The notes: a model not told the origin generated them from the sequence alone. DNA of 42,348 bases from Clostridia bacterium (GCA_017626395.1 JAGAIU010000075.1:1-42348), one strand, 5' to 3'; positions 25,733-33,960 are shown, numbered from the stretch's first letter. A program made the numbers and translations.

Positions 25733-27238
25733 TTATTTTTTAGTTATATATTTTTGATTTCTAGCATTTATACTATTTTTATTGGTAAACTCCAACAATC
25801 CTTTTTCAATTAAAGGTTTTATAATTTCGTACGCAACATATCTTTTAGAAGAAATTCCAATATACTCTCTGATTTCTTTAGCAGTTTTAGGCTCAATACA
25901 AAAATCTAATACTTTCTTATTAAGTGTTTGTATATCAATTAAAATTTGTGTATCACTTTGTGTATCACTTTGTGTATCACTTTGTACCACAATTTGTGGT
26001 TTAGAATTTCTAAATATCACCTTAAAAGAACCTCTTTCCTCGATAAATTCTGGTTCGGGTAAATTCATATTTTTCATTTCTCTTCTTATAGTAGGTATTC
26101 CGGAATGTCTATTTTCAATTACAGCTCCTTTTTCTTCTAAAATCCTTACTATAGTTGCATTTCTTGCTTCCATAATAGTATCTGTTCCTAATTTTTCTAT
26201 TCGATTCATGCCATATAAAGCACCAGGATTTTGAATTTCTATCCTATCATCATACATATAAACTTGTATATATGCATTTTCTGTTTGAACACTATAATCT
26301 CTATGAATTAATGCATTAGCTATTGCTTCTCTTAAAGCTAAAATAGGATATTCATATAAATCTTTTCTAACACCTGTTATAGGATCAATTACAACTTTAG
26401 TTCTCATATTTTTTCTTATAAAGTTTAGTGCTCCTTCCAACATTTGTTCAATTGTTCCTTCTATCCTCTTGTTATCGTTAAATCTTTGACCTAGTTCTCC
26501 TATATCTCCTAATTCAGTTCCAGGAATAACTACACATGCAATGAATAATTGTGGATAAAAAGCTTGCGGATATTCACTAAAAATCATCGTTCCCGCTAAA
26601 GTTGGATATATGTTCTTATTATCTTTCTCAATTATACCAGATAATTTTAATAGTTTTTCTTTTGGGCTCATAGAAAAATTAGGCTTTTCTGTCTTTAACA
26701 TATTTATATATTTATTTAAAGATTCTTCATTTAAATCTTCCACTGATGCTCTTTTGTTTAGTCTCATATCTTCTCTTACATTATCATTATAGCTTTTAAT
26801 AGCATAAATTTCATATTCTGTCATTACAGCATCACTATCACCAACTCTAGTAAAAGAACCTTTATTTAGCCCCTTATTTTTATAATAACAGGGTTTTTGA
26901 CTTTGAATTAATTCATCTACTTCAACTGCAAGTATAAATTTATCTTCGATTTGAATAGGTGTCATATTAGGTCTTATTGGGGGTACCATACTTTCAGAAC
27001 ACAGGCTAAATATTTGCTTTTGTAAATCGTTAATATCATAAACTCCGCAGATTTCAAAGTCTGATTCCTCATCAATTCCAAATATAATTAATCCACCGTA
27101 TTTATTTGAAAAACTTGAAAAAGTATCATAGCAATTTTTAGGAAAACCATTTCTAGCTGCTTTTACCTCAAGTTTATTATTTTCTGTTTTATATGTTTTT
27201 AAATATTGTATTACATTTTCTATATCTTCTTTTTTCAT
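25733..27238 (-). CDS. AlbA_2/COG2865-type ATP-binding transcriptional regulator
   Basis: A 501-residue protein from ATG 27236-27238 (MKKEDIEN), with GGAGGAAG upstream. The N-terminal AlbA_2 (Schlafen-like) domain has LEVKAARNGFPK and YGGLIIFGID at about 20-60. A GHKL-like ATPase remnant follows (LREAIANALIHRDYS and IEIQNPGALYG near 305-345). After a QSDTQSDTQSDTQ linker a winged helix ends the protein (about 440-495). Such proteins are thought to be regulators, often next to stress or defence genes. It has no operon partner. A related, shorter arrangement occurs at 28258 and 35260. Confidence 0.85.
   Translation of the reverse strand: MKKEDIENVIQYLKTYKTENNKLEVKAARNGFPKNCYDTFSSFSNKYGGLIIFGIDEESDFEICGVYDINDLQKQIFSLCSESMVPPIRPNMTPIQIEDKFILAVEVDELIQSQKPCYYKNKGLNKGSFTRVGDSDAVMTEYEIYAIKSYNDNVREDMRLNKRASVEDLNEESLNKYINMLKTEKPNFSMSPKEKLLKLSGIIEKDNKNIYPTLAGTMIFSEYPQAFYPQLFIACVVIPGTELGDIGELGQRFNDNKRIEGTIEQMLEGALNFIRKNMRTKVVIDPITGVRKDLYEYPILALREAIANALIHRDYSVQTENAYIQVYMYDDRIEIQNPGALYGMNRIEKLGTDTIMEARNATIVRILEEKGAVIENRHSGIPTIRREMKNMNLPEPEFIEERGSFKVIFRNSKPQIVVQSDTQSDTQSDTQILIDIQTLNKKVLDFCIEPKTAKEIREYIGISSKRYVAYEIIKPLIEKGLLEFTNKNSINARNQKYITKK
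25947..25985. repeat. In-frame 12-bp tandem repeat (three units)
   Basis: GTATCACTTTGT is repeated three times in a row, coding SDTQ units in the linker between ATPase and winged helix. Because a unit is 12 bases, unit changes alter linker length without changing frame. Confidence 0.85.
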
Positions 27239-27389
27239 AGTTCTTCCTCCAACCAAGTAATTTTCTTAAAGTATATAATAGTATGGCTTAAAAATCAATA
27301 ATTTTTTCCTGTATTAATTAACTAATTTTGTCACTATTTTTTAGTACTTCTATACCTACATAAAATTATTCTTTTTTTTAACAAACCAA

Positions 27390-27418
27390 TTGATTATGTA
27401 AAACTAAAATGTTATAAT
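27390..27418 (+). promoter_or_regulatory. Promoter of the two-repeat protein
   Basis: TTGATT (27390-27395), 17 bases, TATAAT (27413-27418). Confidence 0.7.
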
Positions 27419-27477
27419 AAAGGTATATTTGATATGTGTATGTTAGATATGACTATATTTAATGGGAGGGATTTAAT

Positions 27478-27987
27478 TTGTATGATTATGCAGTCCAAAC
27501 GTATAAAGACGTTTTAGCAGGAACTCGTAAGAGATTCCCACGTGACTTCTGGACAGATGATGAAAGCAAGAATTATTCTGACTGTGCTGCAATTACTCGC
27601 TACCTTATTGAAGAAGTTCTTAAATGGGACGAAGAAACAGTTAAAGCAGAAATTTGCTGCAAGACATTCTTCTCACATTGCCTTAAAGGTATGTTGTGTA
27701 CTGTGTTTGGTGATAGTGTATACGCCGCGCTTGAAAATGCTTATCCTGGCAAATACAAGCAATGGGAGTTATCTTGTACACCAAGAAACTTTTGGAACAT
27801 TGACACAGCAAGAGAAGCTACAATATGGCTTTTCAAAGAACATCTAAAATGGGGTGATGAACAAATTAAAAGCAACATAAGCAGAAGAATTTTTGTGGAA
27901 AATGGCTTGGATACAATGATGCATGTAATATTTAATAATAATGCAACTATGGCTATATCTAACGCATTTCCAGATTTACTAAAGTAA
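27478..27987 (+). CDS. Two-repeat helical protein (DUF4046-like), TTG start
   Basis: A 169-residue protein made of two copies of one unit: FPRDFW...RYLIEEVLKWDEETVKAE...F...LKGML...ALENAYPG, then TPRNFW...IWLFKEHLKWGDEQIKSN...FVENGLDTMM...AISNAFP. The unit is found in Bacillus proteins I associate with DUF4046; the function is unknown. The start is TTG 27478-27480, seven bases after GGGAGGG; an ATG at 27482 is in the wrong frame. Base composition is visibly richer in GC than its neighbours. Confidence 0.7.
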   Translation: MYDYAVQTYKDVLAGTRKRFPRDFWTDDESKNYSDCAAITRYLIEEVLKWDEETVKAEICCKTFFSHCLKGMLCTVFGDSVYAALENAYPGKYKQWELSCTPRNFWNIDTAREATIWLFKEHLKWGDEQIKSNISRRIFVENGLDTMMHVIFNNNATMAISNAFPDLLK

Positions 27988-28010
27988 AACAACATATACA
28001 CAGATATAAT

Positions 28011-28041
28011 AAAACAGGTAAGATATACTCTTACCTGTTTT
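28011..28041. terminator. AAAACAGGTAAG terminator, copy 1
   Basis: AAAACAGGTAAG (28011-28022) pairs with its complement (28030-28041). The stem, and the AATTG after it, recur at 35100-35135. Confidence 0.85.
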
Positions 28042-28048
28042 AATTGTA

Positions 28049-28099
28049 AAAAATGTGAAACTTTTTTACGAATTTTATTTAATTTTGTTTCACATTTTT
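28049..28099. repeat. 13-bp perfect inverted repeat with 25-base spacer
   Basis: AAAAATGTGAAAC (28049-28061) is the exact complement of 28087-28099. It may be a long-loop hairpin or a protein site; no gene uses it directly. Confidence 0.6.
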
Positions 28100-28180
28100 A
28101 GATTATTAAATCTTTGGCTCAATTTAAGCACATTATATTATTTTTTACTTATTATTCACATTAATTGCTAGTGATTCTTA

Positions 28181-28245
28181 TTGAACACTATTGAACGCTG
28201 TTGAACGCTACTGAACGCTGTTGAACGCTACTGAACGCTGTTGAA
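28181..28245. repeat. 10-bp tandem repeat array
   Basis: Six units of (T/C)TGAAC(A/G)CT(A/G), the last followed by TTGAA, alternate between a TTGAACGCTR and a CTGAACGCTG form. The ten-base period equals one helical turn. It ends about 12 bases before the stop of the small winged-helix gene. Confidence 0.9.
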
Positions 28246-28257
28246 ATTTAATGCATA

Positions 28258-28491
28258 TTAATTTATTTTTTTTATAATATATTTTCCTTTTGTATCAAAT
28301 TTAGAAGTACCATTCCATTCTATGAGATTCAAATCTTTTAATCTATTTAGTAGTTTTACTGCTGTTGTTTTACCTCTATTTATTAGTTTGGCTGTTTCTT
28401 CCGAATTTATTTCACCTTTATCGAAAATTGTAGTTAAAACTTGCTTTTCAAGATAATTTAAAACTAAAGCATTACAATTTATTTTATTCAC
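28258..28491 (-). CDS. Small winged-helix protein, probably the remnant C-terminus of a COG2865-type regulator
   Basis: A 77-residue helix-turn-helix protein (NYLEKQVLTTIFDKGEINSE, then KLINRGKTTAVKLLNRLKDLNLIEW). It resembles the C-terminal winged helix of the ATP-binding regulators at 25733 and 35260. The only in-frame start is GTG at 28489-28491, which overlaps its own AAGGTG site, so true expression is uncertain. The upstream 130 bases still carry promoter motifs like those before the full-length gene at 36681. I read it as a deleted copy of that gene. It might still bind DNA. Confidence 0.5.
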   Translation of the reverse strand: MNKINCNALVLNYLEKQVLTTIFDKGEINSEETAKLINRGKTTAVKLLNRLKDLNLIEWNGTSKFDTKGKYIIKKIN

Positions 28492-28545
28492 CTTCTTTGT
28501 TACTATATTATGATTTTTATATCATTTTATTTATATTCCAGCAAC

Positions 28546-28573
28546 ATTATAACATTTTTTAGATTTCAGTCAA
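28546..28573 (-). promoter_or_regulatory. Near promoter of the winged-helix remnant
   Basis: Minus strand TTGACT (28573-28568), 16 bases, TATAAT (28551-28546). Confidence 0.6.
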
Positions 28574-28614
28574 TTATTGAATATGTGTACAAATTATAAT
28601 CAAATAGCTTTTAT

Positions 28615-28642
28615 ATTATAGCTGAATATATTTTTAAATCAA
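28615..28642 (-). promoter_or_regulatory. Promoter motif shared with the 35260 regulator, copy 1
   Basis: Minus strand TTGATT (28642-28637), 16 bases, TATAAT (28620-28615). The spacer AAAAATATATT and flanking TTC before the -35 are also found at 36765-36795. Confidence 0.65.
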
Positions 28643-28685
28643 GAAAATAATAAAGCTTTTTTATAGCAGTTTTAGGCGAAAAAAT

Positions 28686-28712
28686 AGAGTTACGCTTATT
28701 AAGCATAACTCT
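28686..28712 (-). terminator. Terminator of the hxs operon
   Basis: AGAGTTACGCTT (28686-28697) pairs with AAGCATAACTCT (28701-28712) with one G-U pair. The A-run at 28677-28684 gives the U-tract after hxsB. A close relative lies at 36838-36864. Confidence 0.85.
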
Positions 28713-28740
28713 AAAAAATTTATAACATCATATACTTTTG

Positions 28741-30135
28741 CTAATTTGCCCATTTATTAAAAATATTCATAATTTCTTCATCATTATTTTCTATATAATC
28801 AAATAAAGTATCTAATATTCCTTTATATATCTGACATCTATAATTAAAAGAATTTCTAGAAAATATATTTCCTTCTTGTGCCATATTTATAACTGGGCAA
28901 ACTCCACAATATGGTGCATATGCACAACTATGACATTTAGGTAAATTTTCCAAACAAGATGCTATACATAATGTTTTAGTAATCGGACTATTCATGAAAT
29001 CACTATATTGATTATCATTAACATTTCCTAGTAAAAAACTATTATTCCCCATTTCAGAAATCATTCTAGCTTCATCACAAGTATATACATCACCATTATA
29101 ATAATATGCTATTTGTCCTATCGCTCCCCCACAAGGAGATCTTAGCTCCATATAATTTATATCATTATCAGTCAAAATTTTTTTCAAAAATAAAATAGTA
29201 TGTCTTTCTCTTACGTCAATACCTTTTTCTTGATTTAGATATAATATATATTTTAAACTATTTTTATAAAACTCTATAAATTCCTCAGCAGAATATCCTA
29301 TTTTTTCCCAATTAACATCAGCTTTTCCTAATTGTGTAAGTGGACGAATAAATATATCATTGAATCCTAACGATACATATTCATCTATAATTTCCTTATA
29401 TTTTTTTAAACTATATTTTGTTGTTGTCTCTATAGCAGATACGCTTATTCCTTCTTTTTTTAATTTGTTCAAATTATTAATAGTAGCATCATATGAGTCC
29501 ATTTTGTTATATACTCTATTAATATTTTGGAGTTCCCTATCTCCATCGATAGAAGTGCAAATCATAATATTGTTTAATTTTATAAATTCTAACATTTCAT
29601 TATTTAATAATGACAAATTAGAAACTATATTATATTGTATTATTTTATCTCCTTTTACTTCATTAGAATATTCTACTATATATTTTATTATTTCAAAATT
29701 TAATAGAGGTTCTCCGCCTTGAAACTCAAAATTTAAAAGTCTATTAGGAGATTGTAAGGCTATATCTACAGCTTTTTTAGCTATATCTTTATTCATATTA
29801 AAGCTCTCATTTTCATTTAAATTCCCTGCTTGACAATATATACAATTAAAGTTACAATTTTTTGTAACTACAAATATATGCAACGAAGTAGCTGAAAAAA
29901 TATATTGCTTTCGACATCTCAGCACAGGAGAAAGCTCTTGGGCAAATATTTCATTATCAACATCATAAATAAAACTTTTATCAATAAGTTCTTTTTTTAA
30001 ATTTTCATTTAAAGGTTTTCTTTTAACAAGATTTAACAATTCTTCTTTTTTTAAAAAGCTATATCTTCCTATATCATTCGTTAATATATATTTATTTTTT
30101 CTTTTGTTAAAGTTAAAATGATTTAATTTATACAT
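28741..30135 (-). CDS. hxsB: His-Xaa-Ser system radical SAM maturase HxsB
   Basis: A 464-residue radical SAM/SPASM protein, last gene of the hxs operon. The 4Fe-4S motif is CNFNCIYC (Cys94, 98, 101), followed by FEFQGGEPLLNF. The C-terminal SPASM part has SPCGGAIGQIAYYYNGDVYT and CDEARMISEMGNN (about 345-370), which I recognise from HxsB proteins, then a Cys-rich auxiliary cluster region CLENLPKCHSCAYAPYCGVC. It should modify the HxsA repeat peptide; the chemistry is not established. It starts three bases after hxsC, with GGAG inside the hxsC end. Confidence 0.92.
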   Translation of the reverse strand: MYKLNHFNFNKRKNKYILTNDIGRYSFLKKEELLNLVKRKPLNENLKKELIDKSFIYDVDNEIFAQELSPVLRCRKQYIFSATSLHIFVVTKNCNFNCIYCQAGNLNENESFNMNKDIAKKAVDIALQSPNRLLNFEFQGGEPLLNFEIIKYIVEYSNEVKGDKIIQYNIVSNLSLLNNEMLEFIKLNNIMICTSIDGDRELQNINRVYNKMDSYDATINNLNKLKKEGISVSAIETTTKYSLKKYKEIIDEYVSLGFNDIFIRPLTQLGKADVNWEKIGYSAEEFIEFYKNSLKYILYLNQEKGIDVRERHTILFLKKILTDNDINYMELRSPCGGAIGQIAYYYNGDVYTCDEARMISEMGNNSFLLGNVNDNQYSDFMNSPITKTLCIASCLENLPKCHSCAYAPYCGVCPVINMAQEGNIFSRNSFNYRCQIYKGILDTLFDYIENNDEEIMNIFNKWAN

Positions 30136-30137
30136 AT

Positions 30138-31280
30138 TTATTCTCCATCCTCATCAAAATTTAAAGTAGAACCAAAATATCCACCGCAAAACTCTTTAAT
30201 AGTGCAATTTTGACATTCATCTTTAAATCTTATTTTATAATCGCTAATACTTTTTCTACAAAGACTAAATAATCGCTTGTCCACTTTACATAAAGGAAAA
30301 TTATATATTCCTGTATTAATTCCACTTTTTATTAAAGTGATTATAGCGGGATATAGTTTAGAAGTTGCTTTACTAAAATCAATCCAAATATTATCTCTAT
30401 TGATATATGCGTTTCCTGACATTTCTAAAGCCATAAAATTCACTATTTCTACATTTTTTATTTCTTTTGCGATATATTGTGATATTTTTTCTAATTCTAA
30501 ATAGTTCATTTTCAATACTACAACTCTAATTTCAATTCTAACTTTTTGGCTTAAAAGATTTTTTATTCCTGAAATAGTTTCATAAAAGCTGCCATCTGCC
30601 CTAGTAATTAAATCATGAAGTATAGCATTATCAGCATATAATGGAATAGCAATTTTAAAGTTATATGGTAATACTTTTGAAAATTCTTCCGTAAATTTAA
30701 AATCAGAAAAAACTCGTCCATTAGATAACAATAAAAAATTAGTGTTAGGTAAACACTCTTTACATTTTTTCAAAATTTTAATCAAATCGTATTTTAGGAT
30801 TCCAGGCTCTCCGCCTGTAATACATACGTTTTTGGTGTCATCCGGTATGCAATCAATTATTCTTTCTAATCTTAATAAATCATAACTTTTATCAGTATTT
30901 CTAACAAAATCCGAATCTGGACACATTATACAGTTCGAATTACATTGATTTGTAACTTGTATAAAATTATCATCAGAATCATCTCTATATAAAACATGTA
31001 TATATTCCTTATCAAACTCTATTACATCATAATCTTTTAAAGTTTCAACACAATTTACATTAATTGCATAATTTTTATTGTCTATTTCACTTGGGCACCA
31101 ATCTATAAAAATATATCCTAAATATCCATCAGTAAATAATTCTTTACTTTCTTTTTCTAATACTTGAATATAATTACTTTTATCTTCTATATTTTTATTA
31201 ATAATAACCTTTCCAATAGTAGAAACAGAAGAATTATTAATAACAATGTTTGATTTCAAAAAAAATGGTCGATTGCTCAT
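30138..31280 (-). CDS. hxsC: His-Xaa-Ser system radical SAM maturase HxsC
   Basis: A 380-residue radical SAM protein that pairs with HxsB. An N-terminal domain of about 105 residues precedes CNSNCIMC (Cys113, 117, 120) and ITGGEPGIL. The C-terminal part has LEMSGNAYINRDNIWIDF, YNFPLCKVDKRLFSLCRKSI and CQNCTIKEFCGGYFGS, all familiar from HxsC. Both maturases act on HxsA. AGGTG precedes the start, 10 bases after the A24 gene. Confidence 0.92.
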   Translation of the reverse strand: MSNRPFFLKSNIVINNSSVSTIGKVIINKNIEDKSNYIQVLEKESKELFTDGYLGYIFIDWCPSEIDNKNYAINVNCVETLKDYDVIEFDKEYIHVLYRDDSDDNFIQVTNQCNSNCIMCPDSDFVRNTDKSYDLLRLERIIDCIPDDTKNVCITGGEPGILKYDLIKILKKCKECLPNTNFLLLSNGRVFSDFKFTEEFSKVLPYNFKIAIPLYADNAILHDLITRADGSFYETISGIKNLLSQKVRIEIRVVVLKMNYLELEKISQYIAKEIKNVEIVNFMALEMSGNAYINRDNIWIDFSKATSKLYPAIITLIKSGINTGIYNFPLCKVDKRLFSLCRKSISDYKIRFKDECQNCTIKEFCGGYFGSTLNFDEDGE

Positions 31281-31290
31281 TATAACACCT

Positions 31291-32322
31291 CTACATAAAA
31301 ATTTTAAATATTATAAAAAATATAACTCCAGCACTCATAAAAGGAGCAAAAGGTAAAAATTTTACAATTATTAAAGTATCTTTTCCTTTTTTAGATTTTT
31401 TCCACCTTTTAATACTTTCTACATTTTCAAAATTTAATCTTGATTTTGTATCTTCAGTAGATATTCCAGGTAAATTCTTTATTCTTGAAGTTTGTAATAG
31501 CATAGAGCTTTCTAAACTTAAAATCATTCCTTCTTTAATATCTTCAACTTTTATTTCTTCATAATTGTATTTTTCAGAAAAATTTTTAGTCATTGTTATT
31601 AATACTACTGATAAAATAAATATAAAATTAACATTAAAAAATCCTACTCCGTTAATAATATAAAATATTATATTTAAAATCAAAAATAAAACAAGTCTTT
31701 TATCTTTATCCTTTAAAGTATTCATTTGTATTCCTAAAATCAGATTTATTATAACAATAAGAGGCTGATTAAAAAATGCAAAATTTGGAAAATATCTATT
31801 TATGATATTATTTAATAACAATATTACAAAAAACGTATGACAATATTCTAAAATAAATTTACTAATATTTGTATGTAACTTACATATGTTTAATTTTATT
31901 TTGCTCTCTTTTTTATTATTTTTATCTTTAATAGCACAACATATAGATTCAATCATAATACTTATATATGTAATACTAAATATTAAAATTAGAATATACA
32001 CAGATGGAAAATAATTTCTACTATCCACTTCATATAATTTAAGTGGAATAATATAAGAAATCGCAAAAAAAAGTTTGGCATCACCTGCCGCCCATATTTT
32101 ATAATAAAAAAATATAAAAGATACAATAAGGCTAATAATAGAATTTAATATCATACTAGTAAAAGTCTCTTTTATTTCATACCAAAATACTATATTAATT
32201 ATAGTACTAATTGTCAAAATAGTAAGTATTACTTTATTATAAATTTTCTTACTTTTAATGTCAGTTACAGAAGAAATAATACATAGTATAATAGCTATAA
32301 TACTTTGAAAATATACTGTCAT
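31291..32322 (-). CDS. A24-family prepilin-peptidase-like membrane protease
   Basis: A 343-residue polytopic membrane protein with the two catalytic aspartates of A24 peptidases: Asp21 in SSVTDIKSKKIYN and Asp81 in IWAAGDAKLFF. The C-terminal part (KVEDIKEGMILS, near 250, and PFAPFMSAGV at 327-336) resembles that of archaeal FlaK-like members and large bacterial ones. There are no pilin or pilus-assembly genes here. It lies between hxsD and hxsC, its ATG directly after the hxsD stop. I infer that it processes HxsA or another protein of this operon. About eight or nine membrane helices. Confidence 0.85.
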   Translation of the reverse strand: MTVYFQSIIAIILCIISSVTDIKSKKIYNKVILTILTISTIINIVFWYEIKETFTSMILNSIISLIVSFIFFYYKIWAAGDAKLFFAISYIIPLKLYEVDSRNYFPSVYILILIFSITYISIMIESICCAIKDKNNKKESKIKLNICKLHTNISKFILEYCHTFFVILLLNNIINRYFPNFAFFNQPLIVIINLILGIQMNTLKDKDKRLVLFLILNIIFYIINGVGFFNVNFIFILSVVLITMTKNFSEKYNYEEIKVEDIKEGMILSLESSMLLQTSRIKNLPGISTEDTKSRLNFENVESIKRWKKSKKGKDTLIIVKFLPFAPFMSAGVIFFIIFKIFM

Positions 32323-32721
32323 TTAATTTTTATTTACCTCAAACCAATCTTTTGCTATCTTATCTATACTATATTCTTTTTCATTAAATTCTTCTTTAGC
32401 ACTATTACTATCGCTTTCAGTATCAATACATGTTGAATATAGAGCTCTTCCTATAATCAATTCTCTTATATTCTTAGTTTGTAACATCACATCATATCTT
32501 AAAGACTCATTAAATAGTTCCTCGTATATTTTTTTAATTAAATCATCACTATTTTCATCTTTTTTAAGAGAAATCAAGATATGAATTTTACTTTCATCTA
32601 CAAATTTCATATCAATAATTCTATCATTACAAAAATTATATAATGCTTTTTTTATACTACTTAAATTATATGTATTAGTATCTAATTCTACCTCTATATT
32701 ATTGCCAACTAATTTATACAT
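32323..32721 (-). CDS. hxsD: His-Xaa-Ser system protein HxsD
   Basis: A 132-residue protein of the HxsD family. Typical features are an early YNLSSIKKALYNFCNDR segment and the late FNESLRYDVMLQTKNIRELI followed by IGRALYSTCI, which matches the family's L-N-x-x-L-R and T-x-x-I-R-x-L-I pattern. HxsD is conserved with HxsB/C and may recognise the precursor peptide, as the known RiPP-recognition proteins do; this role is inferred. AGGAGG precedes the start; the gene lies 8 bases after hxsA. Confidence 0.88.
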   Translation of the reverse strand: MYKLVGNNIEVELDTNTYNLSSIKKALYNFCNDRIIDMKFVDESKIHILISLKKDENSDDLIKKIYEELFNESLRYDVMLQTKNIRELIIGRALYSTCIDTESDSNSAKEEFNEKEYSIDKIAKDWFEVNKN

Positions 32722-32729
32722 ATTGCCTC

Positions 32730-33167
32730 CTATAATTTTGGTGTAAGACTTGGTGCTTGCGGTGTTTGAAATGTAGGTAAAACAGGTTCTTCAGGTACAA
32801 CCACATTTGAATGAGAAGGAACAGTTGAAACATTCGAATGTGTTGACGTACCACTATTGTGACTAGAGTGAGTACTACTGCTATGGCTTGAATGCGAACT
32901 ACTACTGCTATGACTCGTATGGCTTTGATGACTTACATGACTATAGTGTCCACCTCCACTTCCAGACGAGTGAGAAGAATGTGATGAATGCGAGCTATGT
33001 GAAGAATGTGATCTATGTGCTGCAAATATATCATCTGCAAACATTAATCCAGCTATTAATAGCAAAGATCCAACAGTTAACACCTTTCCTCTACTAATAT
33101 TTCCTTCTTCTTCATATAAAAAATCACTTATTTTTTGTGTCAAATTATTCTTTATACTATTTTCCAT
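32730..33167 (-). CDS. hxsA: His-Xaa-Ser repeat protein HxsA (modified precursor)
   Basis: A 145-residue protein, presumed substrate of HxsB/HxsC. Residues 1-27 are charged and end in ISRG; 28-43 is a hydrophobic helix (KVLTVGSLLLIAGLMF); then ADDIFAAH leads into the repeat. Residues 51-118 hold 15 His-x-Ser triplets in my count (HRS, five HSS, HYS, HVS, HQS, HTS and so on) broken by GSGGG and Thr/Ser stretches. The C-terminus is PVLPTFQTPQAPSL, proline rich. The Arg-Gly before the hydrophobic stretch could be an A24 cleavage site. AGGAGAA precedes the start. Confidence 0.88.
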   Translation of the reverse strand: MENSIKNNLTQKISDFLYEEEGNISRGKVLTVGSLLLIAGLMFADDIFAAHRSHSSHSSHSSHSSHSSGSGGGHYSHVSHQSHTSHSSSSSHSSHSSSTHSSHNSGTSTHSNVSTVPSHSNVVVPEEPVLPTFQTPQAPSLTPKL

Positions 33168-33178
33168 AATTTATTCTC

Positions 33179-33919
33179 CTATTTTAAATAACTATTATTT
33201 TTCCAAGTCCCACTATATTCCACACCATCTTTTATATAAGTTCCTTCACCATTAAATTTATTATTAGAAAATTCTCCTTCATATATATCTCCAGATGAGA
33301 AAATATATTTACCATTACCACTCATGTAATCATCAAGAAAATCACCTTCATATACATCTCCATTATTAAATGTATACTTTCCCTTTCCATTTTTCTTTCC
33401 AAGCTTAAATTCACCTTCATATACATCTCCTGTAGGTGATGTTAATTTTCCTGTTCCTGAAATAGTATTATTTTCAAAAGTTCCTTCATAAATAGTTCCA
33501 TCATCCCAAACATATTTTCCTTCACCTTGTCTTTTACCATCTACAACATTTCCCGTATATTTTCCAGAATCCGATGCCTCAAGACCAGATGACATATTAA
33601 TATTAGTTACTTCTACATTAGGAGTAATTAAGGTTGTATTATTTATATTACTAAAAAATGAAATAATAAATATAAATTCCAATACCCAACATAAATTTTT
33701 AATCTTATTATTCATTTTCTCCCTAACAGGTGGTAACAATATTATTCCGGCTAGACCTATCAATACAGAAGGTATAATCATTTCAGACATATATACAAGA
33801 GACGACAATATAAAAAAAACTCCAATAGTCCATAATATTAAATTTCTTCCTTTTTTCTTTTTAATAACAGGTTCTTTAATTATATCATTATTATAAATTT
33901 CATTTTCTATTTTTTCCAT
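33179..33919 (-). CDS. Membrane protein with MORN repeats
   Basis: A 246-residue protein, first gene of the hxs operon. Three hydrophobic segments lie in residues about 25-100. The C-terminal half is a run of five to six MORN repeats with the period G-x-G-x-Y/L-x-x-x-x-G-D-x-Y-E-G-E/D-F (about 125-240). MORN repeats bind membranes or other proteins. The short spacing to hxsA (11 bases) ties it to the Hxs system, possibly as an anchor or scaffold at the membrane. A TTGAAA/TATAAT promoter lies directly upstream. Confidence 0.88.
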   Translation of the reverse strand: MEKIENEIYNNDIIKEPVIKKKKGRNLILWTIGVFFILSSLVYMSEMIIPSVLIGLAGIILLPPVREKMNNKIKNLCWVLEFIFIISFFSNINNTTLITPNVEVTNINMSSGLEASDSGKYTGNVVDGKRQGEGKYVWDDGTIYEGTFENNTISGTGKLTSPTGDVYEGEFKLGKKNGKGKYTFNNGDVYEGDFLDDYMSGNGKYIFSSGDIYEGEFSNNKFNGEGTYIKDGVEYSGTWKNNSYLK

Positions 33920-33960
33920 AATACACCCCTATTTTTGAAAATTTTTACCAATTATGATAA

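Noticed and set aside
28181..28245. Possible CRISPR array
   Set aside because: Units are only 10 bases with no spacers, and no cas genes are present.
31291..32322. Type IV pilus or competence locus
   Set aside because: The A24 peptidase stands alone among hxs genes; there are no pilins, ATPases or assembly proteins.
32830..33020. Repetitive DNA as a non-coding satellite
   Set aside because: The repeats are the in-frame His-x-Ser codons of hxsA, with a ribosome binding site and operon context.
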